Shown here: positions 1-6,301 of the stretch, piece after piece
Numbering within the stretch: the stretch's first letter is position 1
Layout of the letters: every line of letters begins with the position of its first letter
Translations under genes and position numbers: made by a program
The notes under the pieces: model-generated
Database searches by the model: none
What the model was told of the DNA's origin: nothing
The model's input: the letters and a program-made list of their open reading frames with translations, nothing else
Assembly: GCA_031546715.1 (NCBI GenBank)
Contig: JAVBKA010000141.1
Location: forward strand, 1 to 7,305
Length of the DNA stretch: 7,305 nt
Reading direction: 5' to 3'
Origin: JAVBKA01 sp031546715
GTDB taxonomy: Bacteria > Bacillota > Clostridia > Oscillospirales > UBA929

Positions 1-1
1 C

Positions 2-256
2 CGTGCACTGGGGGACACCAACGAGCGCGTCAGCCGTGACTTGCCGCGAAAACTGGCACCTGACGATCGGTTGTACGGTGCATTATCTTTATGCAATACA
101 CAGGGAATTGCTGGTGAGTATGTAAGGTTGGGAATTGCGGCTGCTAAGACCTTTATGGATGAAAAAACAAACCCGTTCGAAAACGGGTTTGACTTTAAGC
201 ATATTCTTCATAAGATCTGGGCTCTACAATATCTCGGAAAAGCTAATATCTGTTGA
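2..256 (+). CDS. mtlD: C-terminal end of mannitol-1-phosphate 5-dehydrogenase-like protein (5' partial)
   Basis: The reading frame is open from base 2, so the gene starts left of the window. The family (long-chain polyol dehydrogenases) interconverts mannitol 1-phosphate and fructose 6-phosphate with NAD in the cytoplasm. What is seen is the C-terminal helical domain: a segment RVSRDLPRKLAPDDRL followed by GIAAA. This matches the RVxRxxxRKLxxxDRL...GIAAA pattern I recall from the end of E. coli MtlD. After GIAAAKTF only about 34 residues remain, where MtlD usually has about 60, and they do not resemble the family. That tail is encoded across the hairpin at 169-190 and overlaps the end of the convergent LacI gene by 33 bases. 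The 3' end may therefore have been replaced by rearrangement. A related polyol or hexuronate dehydrogenase is possible. The family call is fairly safe, the exact substrate less so. Confidence 0.68.
   Translation, partial: RALGDTNERVSRDLPRKLAPDDRLYGALSLCNTQGIAGEYVRLGIAAAKTFMDEKTNPFENGFDFKHILHKIWALQYLGKANIC
161..190 (-). terminator. Rho-independent terminator of the LacI-family gene
   Basis: A perfect 9-bp stem (169-177 pairs with 182-190) has a 4-base loop. Read on the minus strand it is followed directly by GTTTTTTC (168-161), the usual U-tract. It lies 34 bases beyond the LacI stop codon. In the plus direction there is no T-run after the stem, so it is a poor terminator for the dehydrogenase gene, whose reading frame runs through it. 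Confidence 0.8.
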
Positions 257-1249
257 TTTTCTGATTATCAACTCGGTGCTAAACGCGAGCGGTGTATTCG
301 GTCGAACATCACCGCCAAGCATCGCACTGAACTGCCTAACGGCGGCAATACCTAACTCTGCAATGGGTGGGCGCGCTGTAGTAATTGGCGGCTCATACAT
401 GGATGCCAGTGAAATATCATCAAAACCGGTAATTGCCATTTGGGTTGGTATGGATAGCTTTTTCTTGTGGCAATACTTCATACAGCCGACAGCAAGAATA
501 TCATTTTCTGCAACGATGGCGGTGGGCGGCTCAGGAATGGATAAAAAACTTTTGGCAGCGAGATACCCCGTTTCCATAGTAAAATGTCCGTGATAAACAA
601 ATTCGGGACGTGTCTTTATCTCGTGCTCAAGGAGTGCTTGCAGATATCCTTCATACTTTTCCTTTGAAATGACGCTATGGCTTGGACCGCCTGTATAAGC
701 AATAACTTTGTGTCCAATGGAGATTAGATGCTTCGCTGCGGTGTAAATCCCTCCGCGAACATCAAGTGTTATGGAAGACCTCGCAGTTTCCATAGGTCTC
801 CACCCCAGAGCGACAATAGGGACATTACCCATCTTGCTATTCAACTCTGCTATAAATGACTCGTCATCGGGAAAGCAGACAATAACGCCATCTACTCTTT
901 GCGTCGAGGATACGGCATAGGCTGCTGACACTACACTGGATTTTTGCTCCAATTCTCCAGTGGATTGAAGCAAAACCGTATACCCCACAGCAGAGGCTTC
1001 CTTGCGCATACTGTTAAATAATTCGGCAAAAAAGGGATTTGTAATGTCGGGCATAACCACCGAGAGCAACCCAGTTCGCCCTGTTCGCAGGGCGCGTGCC
1101 GCTGTACTTGGCTTGTAGTTCAGTGCATAAATCGCTGCTTCTATTCGTTCCTTTGTGTCCAGTCGGACAGAATCAGGATTGCGAAGATATTTCGATACAA
1201 CAGCAACAGACAATCCTGCACTTGCCGCTACGTTTTTAATAACAGCCAT
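224..1249 (-). CDS. LacI/GalR-family transcriptional regulator
   Basis: Cytoplasmic DNA-binding repressor of 341 residues, the normal length for the family. The helix-turn-helix is at about residues 4-23 (NVAASAGLSVAVVSKYL). The hinge helix follows at about 48-57 (PSTAARALRTG). The periplasmic-binding-protein-like sensor domain starts near 60 and contains MPDITNPFFAELF at 66-78, AENDILAVG at 248-256, ITGFDDISLA at 273-282 and TTARPPIAELG at 290-300. I chose the ATG at 1249 because the helix-turn-helix begins at once and an AAAGGA ribosome site (1262-1267) sits about 10 bases upstream. A frame extending to 1351 adds 34 residues unlike the family. The gene converges on the mannitol-1-phosphate dehydrogenase-like gene, so control of polyol or sugar use is a reasonable inference. 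The effector cannot be read from the sequence. Confidence 0.93.
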   Translation of the reverse strand: MAVIKNVAASAGLSVAVVSKYLRNPDSVRLDTKERIEAAIYALNYKPSTAARALRTGRTGLLSVVMPDITNPFFAELFNSMRKEASAVGYTVLLQSTGELEQKSSVVSAAYAVSSTQRVDGVIVCFPDDESFIAELNSKMGNVPIVALGWRPMETARSSITLDVRGGIYTAAKHLISIGHKVIAYTGGPSHSVISKEKYEGYLQALLEHEIKTRPEFVYHGHFTMETGYLAAKSFLSIPEPPTAIVAENDILAVGCMKYCHKKKLSIPTQMAITGFDDISLASMYEPPITTARPPIAELGIAAVRQFSAMLGGDVRPNTPLAFSTELIIRKSTDISFSEIL

Positions 1250-1262
1250 AAATATGACCATT

Positions 1263-1278
1263 CCTTTCGAGTGAAAGG
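1263..1278 (-). promoter_or_regulatory. Dyad overlapping the LacI-gene ribosome site
   Basis: A perfect inverted repeat, CCTTTC-gagt-GAAAGG, lies 14-29 bases upstream of the LacI start codon and contains most of its AAAGGA ribosome site. As RNA it could form a 6-bp hairpin that hides the ribosome site. As DNA it could be an operator for autoregulation. It lacks the central CG of typical LacI-family operators, so the role is uncertain. Confidence 0.35.
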
Positions 1279-1410
1279 CACCAAACGGGATGAAACCGGG
1301 GTGCGTTTTCGCGCAATCTTTGATACAATGCACTTGAAGATACAGGCACACTACAGAGCACGTGGAGGTGAGTGGCGGAACAACTATCGTTACCCCGCAT
1401 AAATATGTGT

Positions 1411-1893
1411 GCCGACCGCTCTTTCAAGCACCAATAAGTGGGACTTTGAACCCGTAAACTTATCTTTGTAAAGACAGTACTCGTTTTTAGCTGAGCGGTC
1501 AGTCCCTGCCTGAGTCTTCAAATAAACAATGGGGATGTGACTATGTTAAAAATCGTTTATCCTATCTGCTGTGGACTGGATGTCCACAAAACTTGGGTTT
1601 ATGGCTGTATTGCTTCAACGAACGAACACGGTGTAACCAGCTATAAAAGTCATCATTTTTCTACTTTTACTAAAAGTTTAAAAGAACTGAACCAATGGCG
1701 TCTTTTGAACAACTGCCGCGATGTTTGCATGGAATCTACCGGAAAGTACTGGATACCAATTTACAACTTGATGTGACTCCTTTTGTAGACCGTCGTTGTA
1801 AAACGCCAATTGAAAAAAATCCAAGAGGCTGTGGACGGTGCTTTTTGCAATGAGCAAGCAGAAAAATTTAAAATTATCCGCCGCCACAGGGAC
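1411..1893 (+). mobile_element. Decayed IS110-family insertion sequence
   Basis: The relic consists of a structured non-coding leader (about 1411-1536) and an internally deleted transposase. IS110 elements lack conventional terminal inverted repeats and make no long target duplications, so neither end can be fixed here. The left limit is set at the first leader stem. The right limit is set where recognisable transposase sequence stops. The middle of the transposase and its whole C-terminal serine domain are missing, so the element cannot move by itself. Confidence 0.6.
1414..1500 (+). ncRNA. Structured IS110 leader, candidate bridge RNA remnant
   Basis: An 8-bp perfect stem (GACCGCTC at 1414-1421 with GAGCGGTC at 1493-1500) encloses a 71-base segment. 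Inside it, ATAAGT-GGG (1434-1442) pairs with CCC-(gtaa)-ACTTAT (1451-1463) around an 8-base loop. A small CTTT/AAAG hairpin follows at 1464-1473. The segment lies between the LacI gene and the IS110 transposase start. This is where IS110-group elements encode the bridge RNA that specifies donor and target DNA (established for IS621). The position and nested stems are seen; identity as a bridge RNA is inference, and guide loops cannot be assigned without the element ends. Confidence 0.4.
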
Positions 1894-1989
1894 ATTTCGC
1901 CAGAACAGGCGATTTATATCCTGCAGCGACAAGGCTATTTGCTATGCTTGTATTTGAGTGATGCTATAGGTGGTTTGTTTCAAACTTGA
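1543..1989 (+). pseudogene. IS110-family transposase, internally deleted
   Basis: The DEDD recombinase N-terminus is intact from the ATG at 1543, which has a GGGGA ribosome site 7 bases away. GLDVHK carries the first catalytic Asp (residue 13) and MESTGKYW carries Glu 64. After NLM at 1773 come a TGA (1774-1776) and a TAG (1786-1788). The same frame then resumes with QLKKIQEAVDGAF...NEQAEKFKIIRRH (about 1804-1890). This resembles the coiled-coil linker that in a whole IS110 transposase follows roughly 100 residues further on. The two remaining catalytic aspartates (usual KTDxxDA region) and the C-terminal Tnp_20 serine domain are absent. The frame stays open to a stop at 1987-1989, but residues after about 1893 are not recognisable as transposase. 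A non-functional remnant. Confidence 0.85.
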
Positions 1990-1990
1990 T

Positions 1991-2048
1991 TCTCCTATGT
2001 AGTCAGCTTATTTGTCAATATTATACACAATCAAACCCATAATTGCAA
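1991..2048 (-). promoter_or_regulatory. Orphan sigma-A-type promoter with ribosome site
   Basis: On the minus strand TTGCAA (2043-2048), 17 bases and TATAAT (2020-2025) form a good promoter, with predicted start near 2013. An AGGAG (1992-1996) follows, with a TTG 8 bases beyond (1981-1983). The frame from that TTG stops after 13 codons at 1942, next to the IS110 relic. No gene follows. The arrangement looks like a promoter and translation start whose gene has been lost, or it may be chance in AT-rich DNA. Confidence 0.4.
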
Positions 2049-2148
2049 TCAAATCTCTTTTCCGTAAGTTCACAAGTTTTCAATGCAAATTATATGACCA
2101 CGGCAAGTAGTATTTGATGAGAGATGTTTCGGGTACTGAGCGTAAAAC

Positions 2149-2178
2149 AATACCCTGTGGCCTCGGGCACAGGGTATT
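2149..2178 (-). terminator. Rho-independent terminator of the ATPase gene
   Basis: A perfect 11-bp stem (2149-2159 with 2168-2178, AATACCCTGTG) has an 8-base loop. Read on the minus strand it is followed by GTTTTACG. It begins 6 bases past the ATPase stop codon. The plus-strand flank has no T-run, so it serves the minus-strand gene. Confidence 0.85.
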
Positions 2179-2183
2179 GAAAT

Positions 2184-3581
2184 CTATTTACCAGAATATT
2201 GAGTATCAAAGCTAACCAAACTCACATTACCTAGCAGCTTAGCTTTCTCCTCACAGCCCTCTGTAAATCCCGACTTGGAGAACAGGTATAGAAACCTACG
2301 CTTATACTTAAACAGCTCACTACGCTGAACTAGCAAATCAAGCACAGACGTGTCCACCTTTTCATTAGTCCATTTACATTCAGCAAATATGGCGTTGTCA
2401 TCGTCAGCGTGGGCAATTATATCAATTTCAGTTTCCAGCTTGCGGATTGGGTCATTGCCCCACCAGCGACCGAGGTCTACAAACTGAATTGGAAGTCGCC
2501 CTGCAATGTTTTCTTGCCAAAGCCACTGCTTGCAGAGTTCCTCATACACACCACCCATAAACGCTGAAAGCTGAGTAGACACTCTTTGCATTACCAAGTC
2601 AGGCAGGTTGTTTTGTATTAGGGATAAATTATCAGGAACGAACCTATACCAAAACCGAAACATGCTGTCATCAATGGTATAAATAGTTTTCTTTGAACGT
2701 TCCTCTCGAAACGGAAATTCCTTTTTCACAATGCCAATCGACATAAGTGTTGTAAGATAATTGCTGCAAAGGCTGGTATCGACACCGATTTTTGTAGCTA
2801 TCTCAGAAAGTCGGGAAGACCCTGTCGCAATCGACTTGATAATGGCGTTATACTGGGCAGGTTCACGACATTCTTGCTTGACTAAGTTGGTTGGTTCTTC
2901 AAAAAGATGTGCATCCGGCGTGAAGAAGTTGTCACGAATATTCTGCTCAAGAGAAAGTTGCTGGTCGATTTTCGACATATACTGCGGAATACCACTAGTG
3001 ATACCATAAATTACTGCAAGCTCTTCATTTGTAAAGCTCGAATAGTATTCCTTCATTTCCGCAAAGTCCAGAGGCTTAATGCGAAACTGCGCTGTTCGCC
3101 GCCCGTACAGTGGACTTTTGTAGCCCAATACCTGATACTCCATGAAAGACAATGACGAGCCGCAAAGAATCAGATATAGCTTGCTGTCCTCATGATACTT
3201 ATCGATCAACCCTTGTAGTATCGACGAAACGCTTTTGCTACTGTCTGCCAAATACGGATACTCATCAATGACGAAAATAATTCGCTTGTCCCTTGCCATC
3301 TCGAATACAGTCTCAAACGCTTTTTGAAAGCTCGGAAAAGAGGCGTTGGCACTGGCAAAATCCTTTGACATATAGAAAATGCTGTTGCTCATGGCTTCCA
3401 AATTTTCTTTTGAATTGGACTCTATTCCCGTGTAATATATGGCCTCTTTGCCCCTGATAAACTCGTTAATAAGAGTGGTCTTGCCCACACGTCTGCGACC
3501 GTATATGACCACACATTGAAATTTATCGCTATTGTAAAGCTCATCTAGTTTTGCAAGCTCTCTAGTTCTACCTACAAACAT
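2184..3581 (-). CDS. Archaeal-type ATPase with C-terminal DUF234 / PD-(D/E)XK-like domain
   Basis: A 465-residue P-loop ATPase of the ATPase_2 (PF01637) plus DUF234 (PF03008) type. The Walker A motif GRRRVGKTT is at 28-36. Walker B is IIFVIDEYPYL at 101-111. LILCGSS at 137-143 is in the sensor-1 position, and the YGRR at 159-162 is also typical. A winged helix follows at about 245-290 (LSEIATKIGVDTSLCSNYLTTL). The C-terminal part has GRWWG (371-375), ETEIDIIA with acidic residues E385 and D387, then AECKW with E401 and K403. This D...ExK arrangement is like the PD-(D/E)XK nuclease fold seen in DUF234. The biological role of the family is unsettled; nuclease activity is inference. The length is full and nothing is missing. 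The gene is monocistronic with its own promoter and terminator. The start ATG at 3581 has only a weak AAGGCGAG upstream. Confidence 0.93.
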   Translation of the reverse strand: MFVGRTRELAKLDELYNSDKFQCVVIYGRRRVGKTTLINEFIRGKEAIYYTGIESNSKENLEAMSNSIFYMSKDFASANASFPSFQKAFETVFEMARDKRIIFVIDEYPYLADSSKSVSSILQGLIDKYHEDSKLYLILCGSSLSFMEYQVLGYKSPLYGRRTAQFRIKPLDFAEMKEYYSSFTNEELAVIYGITSGIPQYMSKIDQQLSLEQNIRDNFFTPDAHLFEEPTNLVKQECREPAQYNAIIKSIATGSSRLSEIATKIGVDTSLCSNYLTTLMSIGIVKKEFPFREERSKKTIYTIDDSMFRFWYRFVPDNLSLIQNNLPDLVMQRVSTQLSAFMGGVYEELCKQWLWQENIAGRLPIQFVDLGRWWGNDPIRKLETEIDIIAHADDDNAIFAECKWTNEKVDTSVLDLLVQRSELFKYKRRFLYLFSKSGFTEGCEEKAKLLGNVSLVSFDTQYSGK

Positions 3582-3604
3582 GCTCTCACTCGCCTTGCTT
3601 TATC

Positions 3605-3621
3605 ATAATAAACTTTATTAT
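3605..3621 (-). promoter_or_regulatory. AT-rich dyad at the ATPase transcription start, possible operator
   Basis: A perfect inverted repeat, ATAATAAA-C-TTTATTAT, lies 11 to 27 bases downstream of the -10 box and so covers about +4 to +20 of the predicted transcript. It is too tight to form an RNA hairpin with a normal loop, which favours a protein-binding dyad. AT-rich palindromes can also arise by chance. Confidence 0.4.
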
Positions 3622-3631
3622 AGTTAAGTAT

Positions 3632-3660
3632 ATTATACGAGCGGATTGCACGGATGTCAA
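3632..3660 (-). promoter_or_regulatory. Perfect consensus sigma-A promoter of the ATPase gene
   Basis: On the minus strand TTGACA (3655-3660), exactly 17 bases (3638-3654) and TATAAT (3632-3637) match the full consensus. Predicted transcription starts near 3625, giving a leader of about 44 bases before the ATPase ATG at 3581. The -35 box begins one base past the last recognisable codon of the fic relic. Confidence 0.85.
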
Positions 3661-3872
3661 TCGGAAATTCTGTCGAAGCTTCTGGTAGTGCCATAGGTCA
3701 TGTCCCTTTTCGGCGACTTTTCCGACCTATACTGCCTTTTGAAATAGTTTTATTAATTGACATCGTTTTCAGTGTTATCAAGCCGATTGTAGATGTTTTC
3801 TACAAAAAATGTAGCGAACGGAGTCACGTCAATGACATCACTTTGAACATTTTCAAGAAAATAAACTAGTAG
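3661..3872 (-). pseudogene. Fic family gene relic (C-terminal region)
   Basis: Read on the minus strand, 3872 to 3753 gives ENVQSDVIDVTPFATFFVEN and IYNRLDNTENDVN, then a stop. This aligns with residues about 213-245 of the intact Fic protein at the right edge (SNVIDVTPFITYFVENVYNKL). One frame over, 3747-3661 gives LFQKAV, a TAG, then VGKVAEKGHDLWHYQKLRQNFR. This aligns with LFQKAIAEGNITDKERDLWNY and, after a deletion of about 13 residues, KQLERDFR. The relic thus has a frameshift, a nonsense codon and a deletion. The catalytic HPFxxGNGR part is missing. Identity to the intact gene over the best 60 bases is about two-thirds, with many differences at third codon positions. This is an old divergence, not a recent copy. 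It lies immediately upstream of the ATPase promoter on the same strand. Confidence 0.8.
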
Positions 3873-3969
3873 CTAAAAAGCCAGCCTTGGTATATAATTT
3901 ACGCATAGTTAGAATATTAGCTTCTGTTTATCTAGCTTTAACAAAAAACCGACAGCAAAAGTTGGCTAA

Positions 3970-4598
3970 GAGGAGCAAATAAAGACTTCGCAGTATCGTG
4001 CTGTAAGTGCAGTCAACCGTGAACTCATATGCCTATACTCAAATAACGGGTTTTTCCGTTCGCAATCTAAAATATATGCGCAAGTTTGCCGAGGAATTTC
4101 CAGATTTTGAATTTGTGCAGACACTGTCTGCACAAATTACGTGGTCGCATACCGTTGCACTAATGGAAAAGATTTCCGATACCAGCGAAAGAGTATGGTA
4201 TCTTAACAAATCTATCGAAAACGGCTGGTCACTCAACGTTCTAATCCATCAAATAGAAACAAGCCTGTACGCTCGATAAGCACTTGCTGTTTTATAATAC
4301 AAAGCTGCGCTGTTATTTTGTGCTAGAACTTAAAACAGGGAAATTCAAGCCCGAATATGCAGGAAAGCTTAATTTCTATCTTTCAGCCGTCGATGACACT
4401 CTGAAGAATGAACACGATAACCCAAGCATCGGTATTATTCTTTGTAAAGAAAAGAATAAACTAGTCGCTGAATACGCCCTCCGTGACATGTCCAAACCAA
4501 TTGGCGTCAGCGAGTACAAGCTATTTGCGGATTTGCCAGAGGATTTACTAAAGGCCGTGCCTGAAATTGGGGAACTGGAGCGAATAGAGAATTTATAG
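3970..4598 (+). pseudogene. YhcG-type PD-(D/E)XK nuclease (DUF1016 family), multiply deleted
   Basis: Three pieces in three frames align in order with YhcG proteins (DUF1016_N plus PDDEXK_9). First, 3970-4041 reads IKTSQYRAVSAVNRELICLY, the N-terminal VNxELIxLYW region. Second, 4049-4279 reads GFSVRNLKYMRKFAEEFPD and ITWSHTVALMEKI, then IENGWSLNVLIHQIE up to LYAR and a stop. Third, 4275-4598 reads LLFYNTKLRCYFVLELKTGK and FKPEYAGKLNFYLSAVDD, on to the natural end EIGELERIENL. By comparison with the family, about 30-40 residues are lost between pieces one and two, and about 80 between two and three. The second loss removes the GxxFAFVGRQ region and the Asp before LLFY, which is His here, so the nuclease site is broken although the ExK (ELK) remains. 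The family is often found near restriction-modification genes. A GTG at 4007 and a TTG at 4284 could open the fragments, but they are not separate genes. Confidence 0.87.
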
Positions 4599-4645
4599 GA
4601 GTGTCAACAATGTGATGCTGTATCATTAAACAAAGGACGGTGTGA

Positions 4646-6223
4646 GTGCACATGAAGCGTAATAGGTTTCGTTTAGGGCTATTAATTTTTTTTAGTGCGG
4701 TTGCAGTTGTTTTTATTGCTGCGACTATTTGGAGTAGGTTTTATCGGTTGTCTGGGAAAGAGAATGAAAGTCTTGAGATTGATATCTCAGAGCCGTCTGT
4801 GTCTGAATCCATAGAGGTGCCCGAATCGCTGCCGGTTGAACTGGTGTCGCTTAAGCCGTCACCTGATCTTCGGTTTGTTTTGCCTGTGATGCATGAACTA
4901 AAGATGCCTGAGAAGTTGGCTGTATATAAGCCTGAGATTGTTTATGCGCCGACGGTGAGTTATGCTTGGCCTCAAACTGATTTGCTGATGGGTGAGATTC
5001 AGTTTATTAATAAGGACAAAGAGTTTTTGGAACTGCCTGAAAACGTCAGCAATTATTTCCCCATTATTATGTGGGGCGGGATTTATGATTGGGTTCCTGA
5101 TAAATTAACTCTTCCTTTTGCTGTTGCTTATGCTTTGGAAAACGAGGACAAAAAAATCGCCATCATGAGGACTGACGGCGAAATAGTGACTGATTTTATT
5201 TACTCACCTTATAAGGAGCTCGATGTGAGCAATTCCTTGCAGTTTGAAACCTTAGGTGGTTATATGGTTGTTAAAAAAGATGGTAGTTTCGGTGTATTAG
5301 ACATTCGGTCTGGCAAAGAGGTTGTTCCCTGTGAATATGTAGACATTTGGCTTAATGATTATGGTGTCTTTGCTTACAAATATGGTGAAAATTCCACTAA
5401 ACAAGAGGATTGCACAGAGTATTTATTAGATTACAATGGAAATATTCTGTATTCAGCAGAAAATTCTGAAACAGTTGGTATATGTGAGAAAATGGACGAA
5501 TGTTGGGGTATTGGTTCTTCATTTCCTGTCGTTTTTGTGGACAAGGATTTGATTGTACTACCAGATTATCCTGATAGTACTGAGGTGTCTTTTTATGGCG
5601 GGGTATTCACAATTGTTAGCAACAAGTACACTGAGTCAATGGATGTGTTAGTCTATACTATGGACGGAGCTTTGCTCTATGAAAAAAACGATATTTTAGA
5701 GTGTTATTTCTTTAATGGTGCGGTTAATATTCGGCACGCTTCCCATATTGATGTTATTTACAAGGACAGCATAAACAAAATTAAACAAGATGAATTATAC
5801 TATAAATACCTTTATGTACAGGATAACGCTTTTCAAGGAAATGTGGAAATTGGGAGGGGTGAAGGTGAACTTGGGGAAAGGCTATTGTCTGACCAAGGGG
5901 AGGTGCTTATTCCTTTTGGCGTGTATAGTGCCTTAGTTGACGCTGGTGACTTTGTACTTTGTTACGAAAACAGGAAGAACACCATAGCTAACAAACTTGT
6001 GGCTATCGCTAATCGCGAAGGTGAGATTTTGCTTGAGAATCCTCTTGGTGCGCTTACTGAGACCATGTTGGATGGGGTTGTTTTGGTGTATAAGGACGCT
6101 AATACAGGTGGTTTTTTATATCCTGATGGGCGGTTTGAGGAGATCGATTTGCCGAAAGTAACGAAGAAGTTCATCAAAAATGGTAATTATTTCGATGAGT
6201 ATTTGGGTGTATGGCCTAGGTAA
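4646..6223 (+). CDS. Membrane-anchored WG-repeat-like protein of unknown function
   Basis: A 525-residue protein. It has a positively charged N-terminus (KRNRFR), then one hydrophobic segment at about 10-29 with no lipobox or clear cleavage site. This suggests a signal anchor with the rest outside the cell. Residues 38-75 are acidic and rich in Ser/Pro/Glu, a likely linker. The body has degenerate beta-rich repeats of the WG (KWG) kind. The best is 203-234, KKDGSFGVLDIRSGKEVVP followed by CEYVDIW. Weaker copies are RTDGEIVTDFIYSPYKEL (175-192), LLSDQGEVLIPFGVYSAL (413-430) and ANREGEILLENPLGAL (455-470). Such repeats probably build a propeller-like fold; no enzymatic motif is visible. The GTG start at 4646 is preferred because AAAGGA (4632-4637) is 8 bases away, against 14 for the ATG at 4652. 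It stands alone: a yhcG relic lies upstream and fic is convergent. No promoter or terminator is obvious. Confidence 0.8.
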   Translation: MHMKRNRFRLGLLIFFSAVAVVFIAATIWSRFYRLSGKENESLEIDISEPSVSESIEVPESLPVELVSLKPSPDLRFVLPVMHELKMPEKLAVYKPEIVYAPTVSYAWPQTDLLMGEIQFINKDKEFLELPENVSNYFPIIMWGGIYDWVPDKLTLPFAVAYALENEDKKIAIMRTDGEIVTDFIYSPYKELDVSNSLQFETLGGYMVVKKDGSFGVLDIRSGKEVVPCEYVDIWLNDYGVFAYKYGENSTKQEDCTEYLLDYNGNILYSAENSETVGICEKMDECWGIGSSFPVVFVDKDLIVLPDYPDSTEVSFYGGVFTIVSNKYTESMDVLVYTMDGALLYEKNDILECYFFNGAVNIRHASHIDVIYKDSINKIKQDELYYKYLYVQDNAFQGNVEIGRGEGELGERLLSDQGEVLIPFGVYSALVDAGDFVLCYENRKNTIANKLVAIANREGEILLENPLGALTETMLDGVVLVYKDANTGGFLYPDGRFEEIDLPKVTKKFIKNGNYFDEYLGVWPR

Positions 6224-6301
6224 ACGGTAACTGGCGAATCCTTGTTTTTTTCCGTTTCACATCGCATTTGCTGATACTGGTATTGTTGCATACAAGAACC
6301 A

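Noticed and set aside
135..593. Plus-strand 152-codon open frame opposite the LacI gene
   Set aside because: It is antisense to a full-length, clearly recognisable LacI-family protein and has no family features of its own.
1299..1320. TGCG/CGCA half-sites upstream of the LacI gene as a LacI-family operator
   Set aside because: Only four bases per half match, and the centre is AA rather than the CG usual in this family; it is too weak to list.
2761..3155. Two overlapping plus-strand open frames inside the ATPase gene
   Set aside because: They are shadows of a well-supported minus-strand gene and have no ribosome sites or family features.
3654..3869. Plus-strand open frame of 71 codons opposite the region upstream of the ATPase
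   Set aside because: It is the antisense of the fic relic; the minus-strand translations match Fic and this one matches nothing recognisable.
3885..3900. TATATAATTT as a promoter for the yhcG relic
   Set aside because: There is a -10-like box but no -35 match at 16-18 bases, and the DNA is AT-rich.
4007..4598. Programmed frameshift producing a small YhcG from the two larger fragments
   Set aside because: The fragments differ by missing conserved sequence, not just by frame, and no slippery heptamer is visible at the overlap (4275-4279).
6224..6301. Terminator between the convergent WG-repeat and fic genes (AAACGG...CCGTTT around a T6 run)
   Set aside because: The only stem is 6 bp with a 20+ base loop, and the T-run is inside the loop, so it does not look like an intrinsic terminator in either direction.
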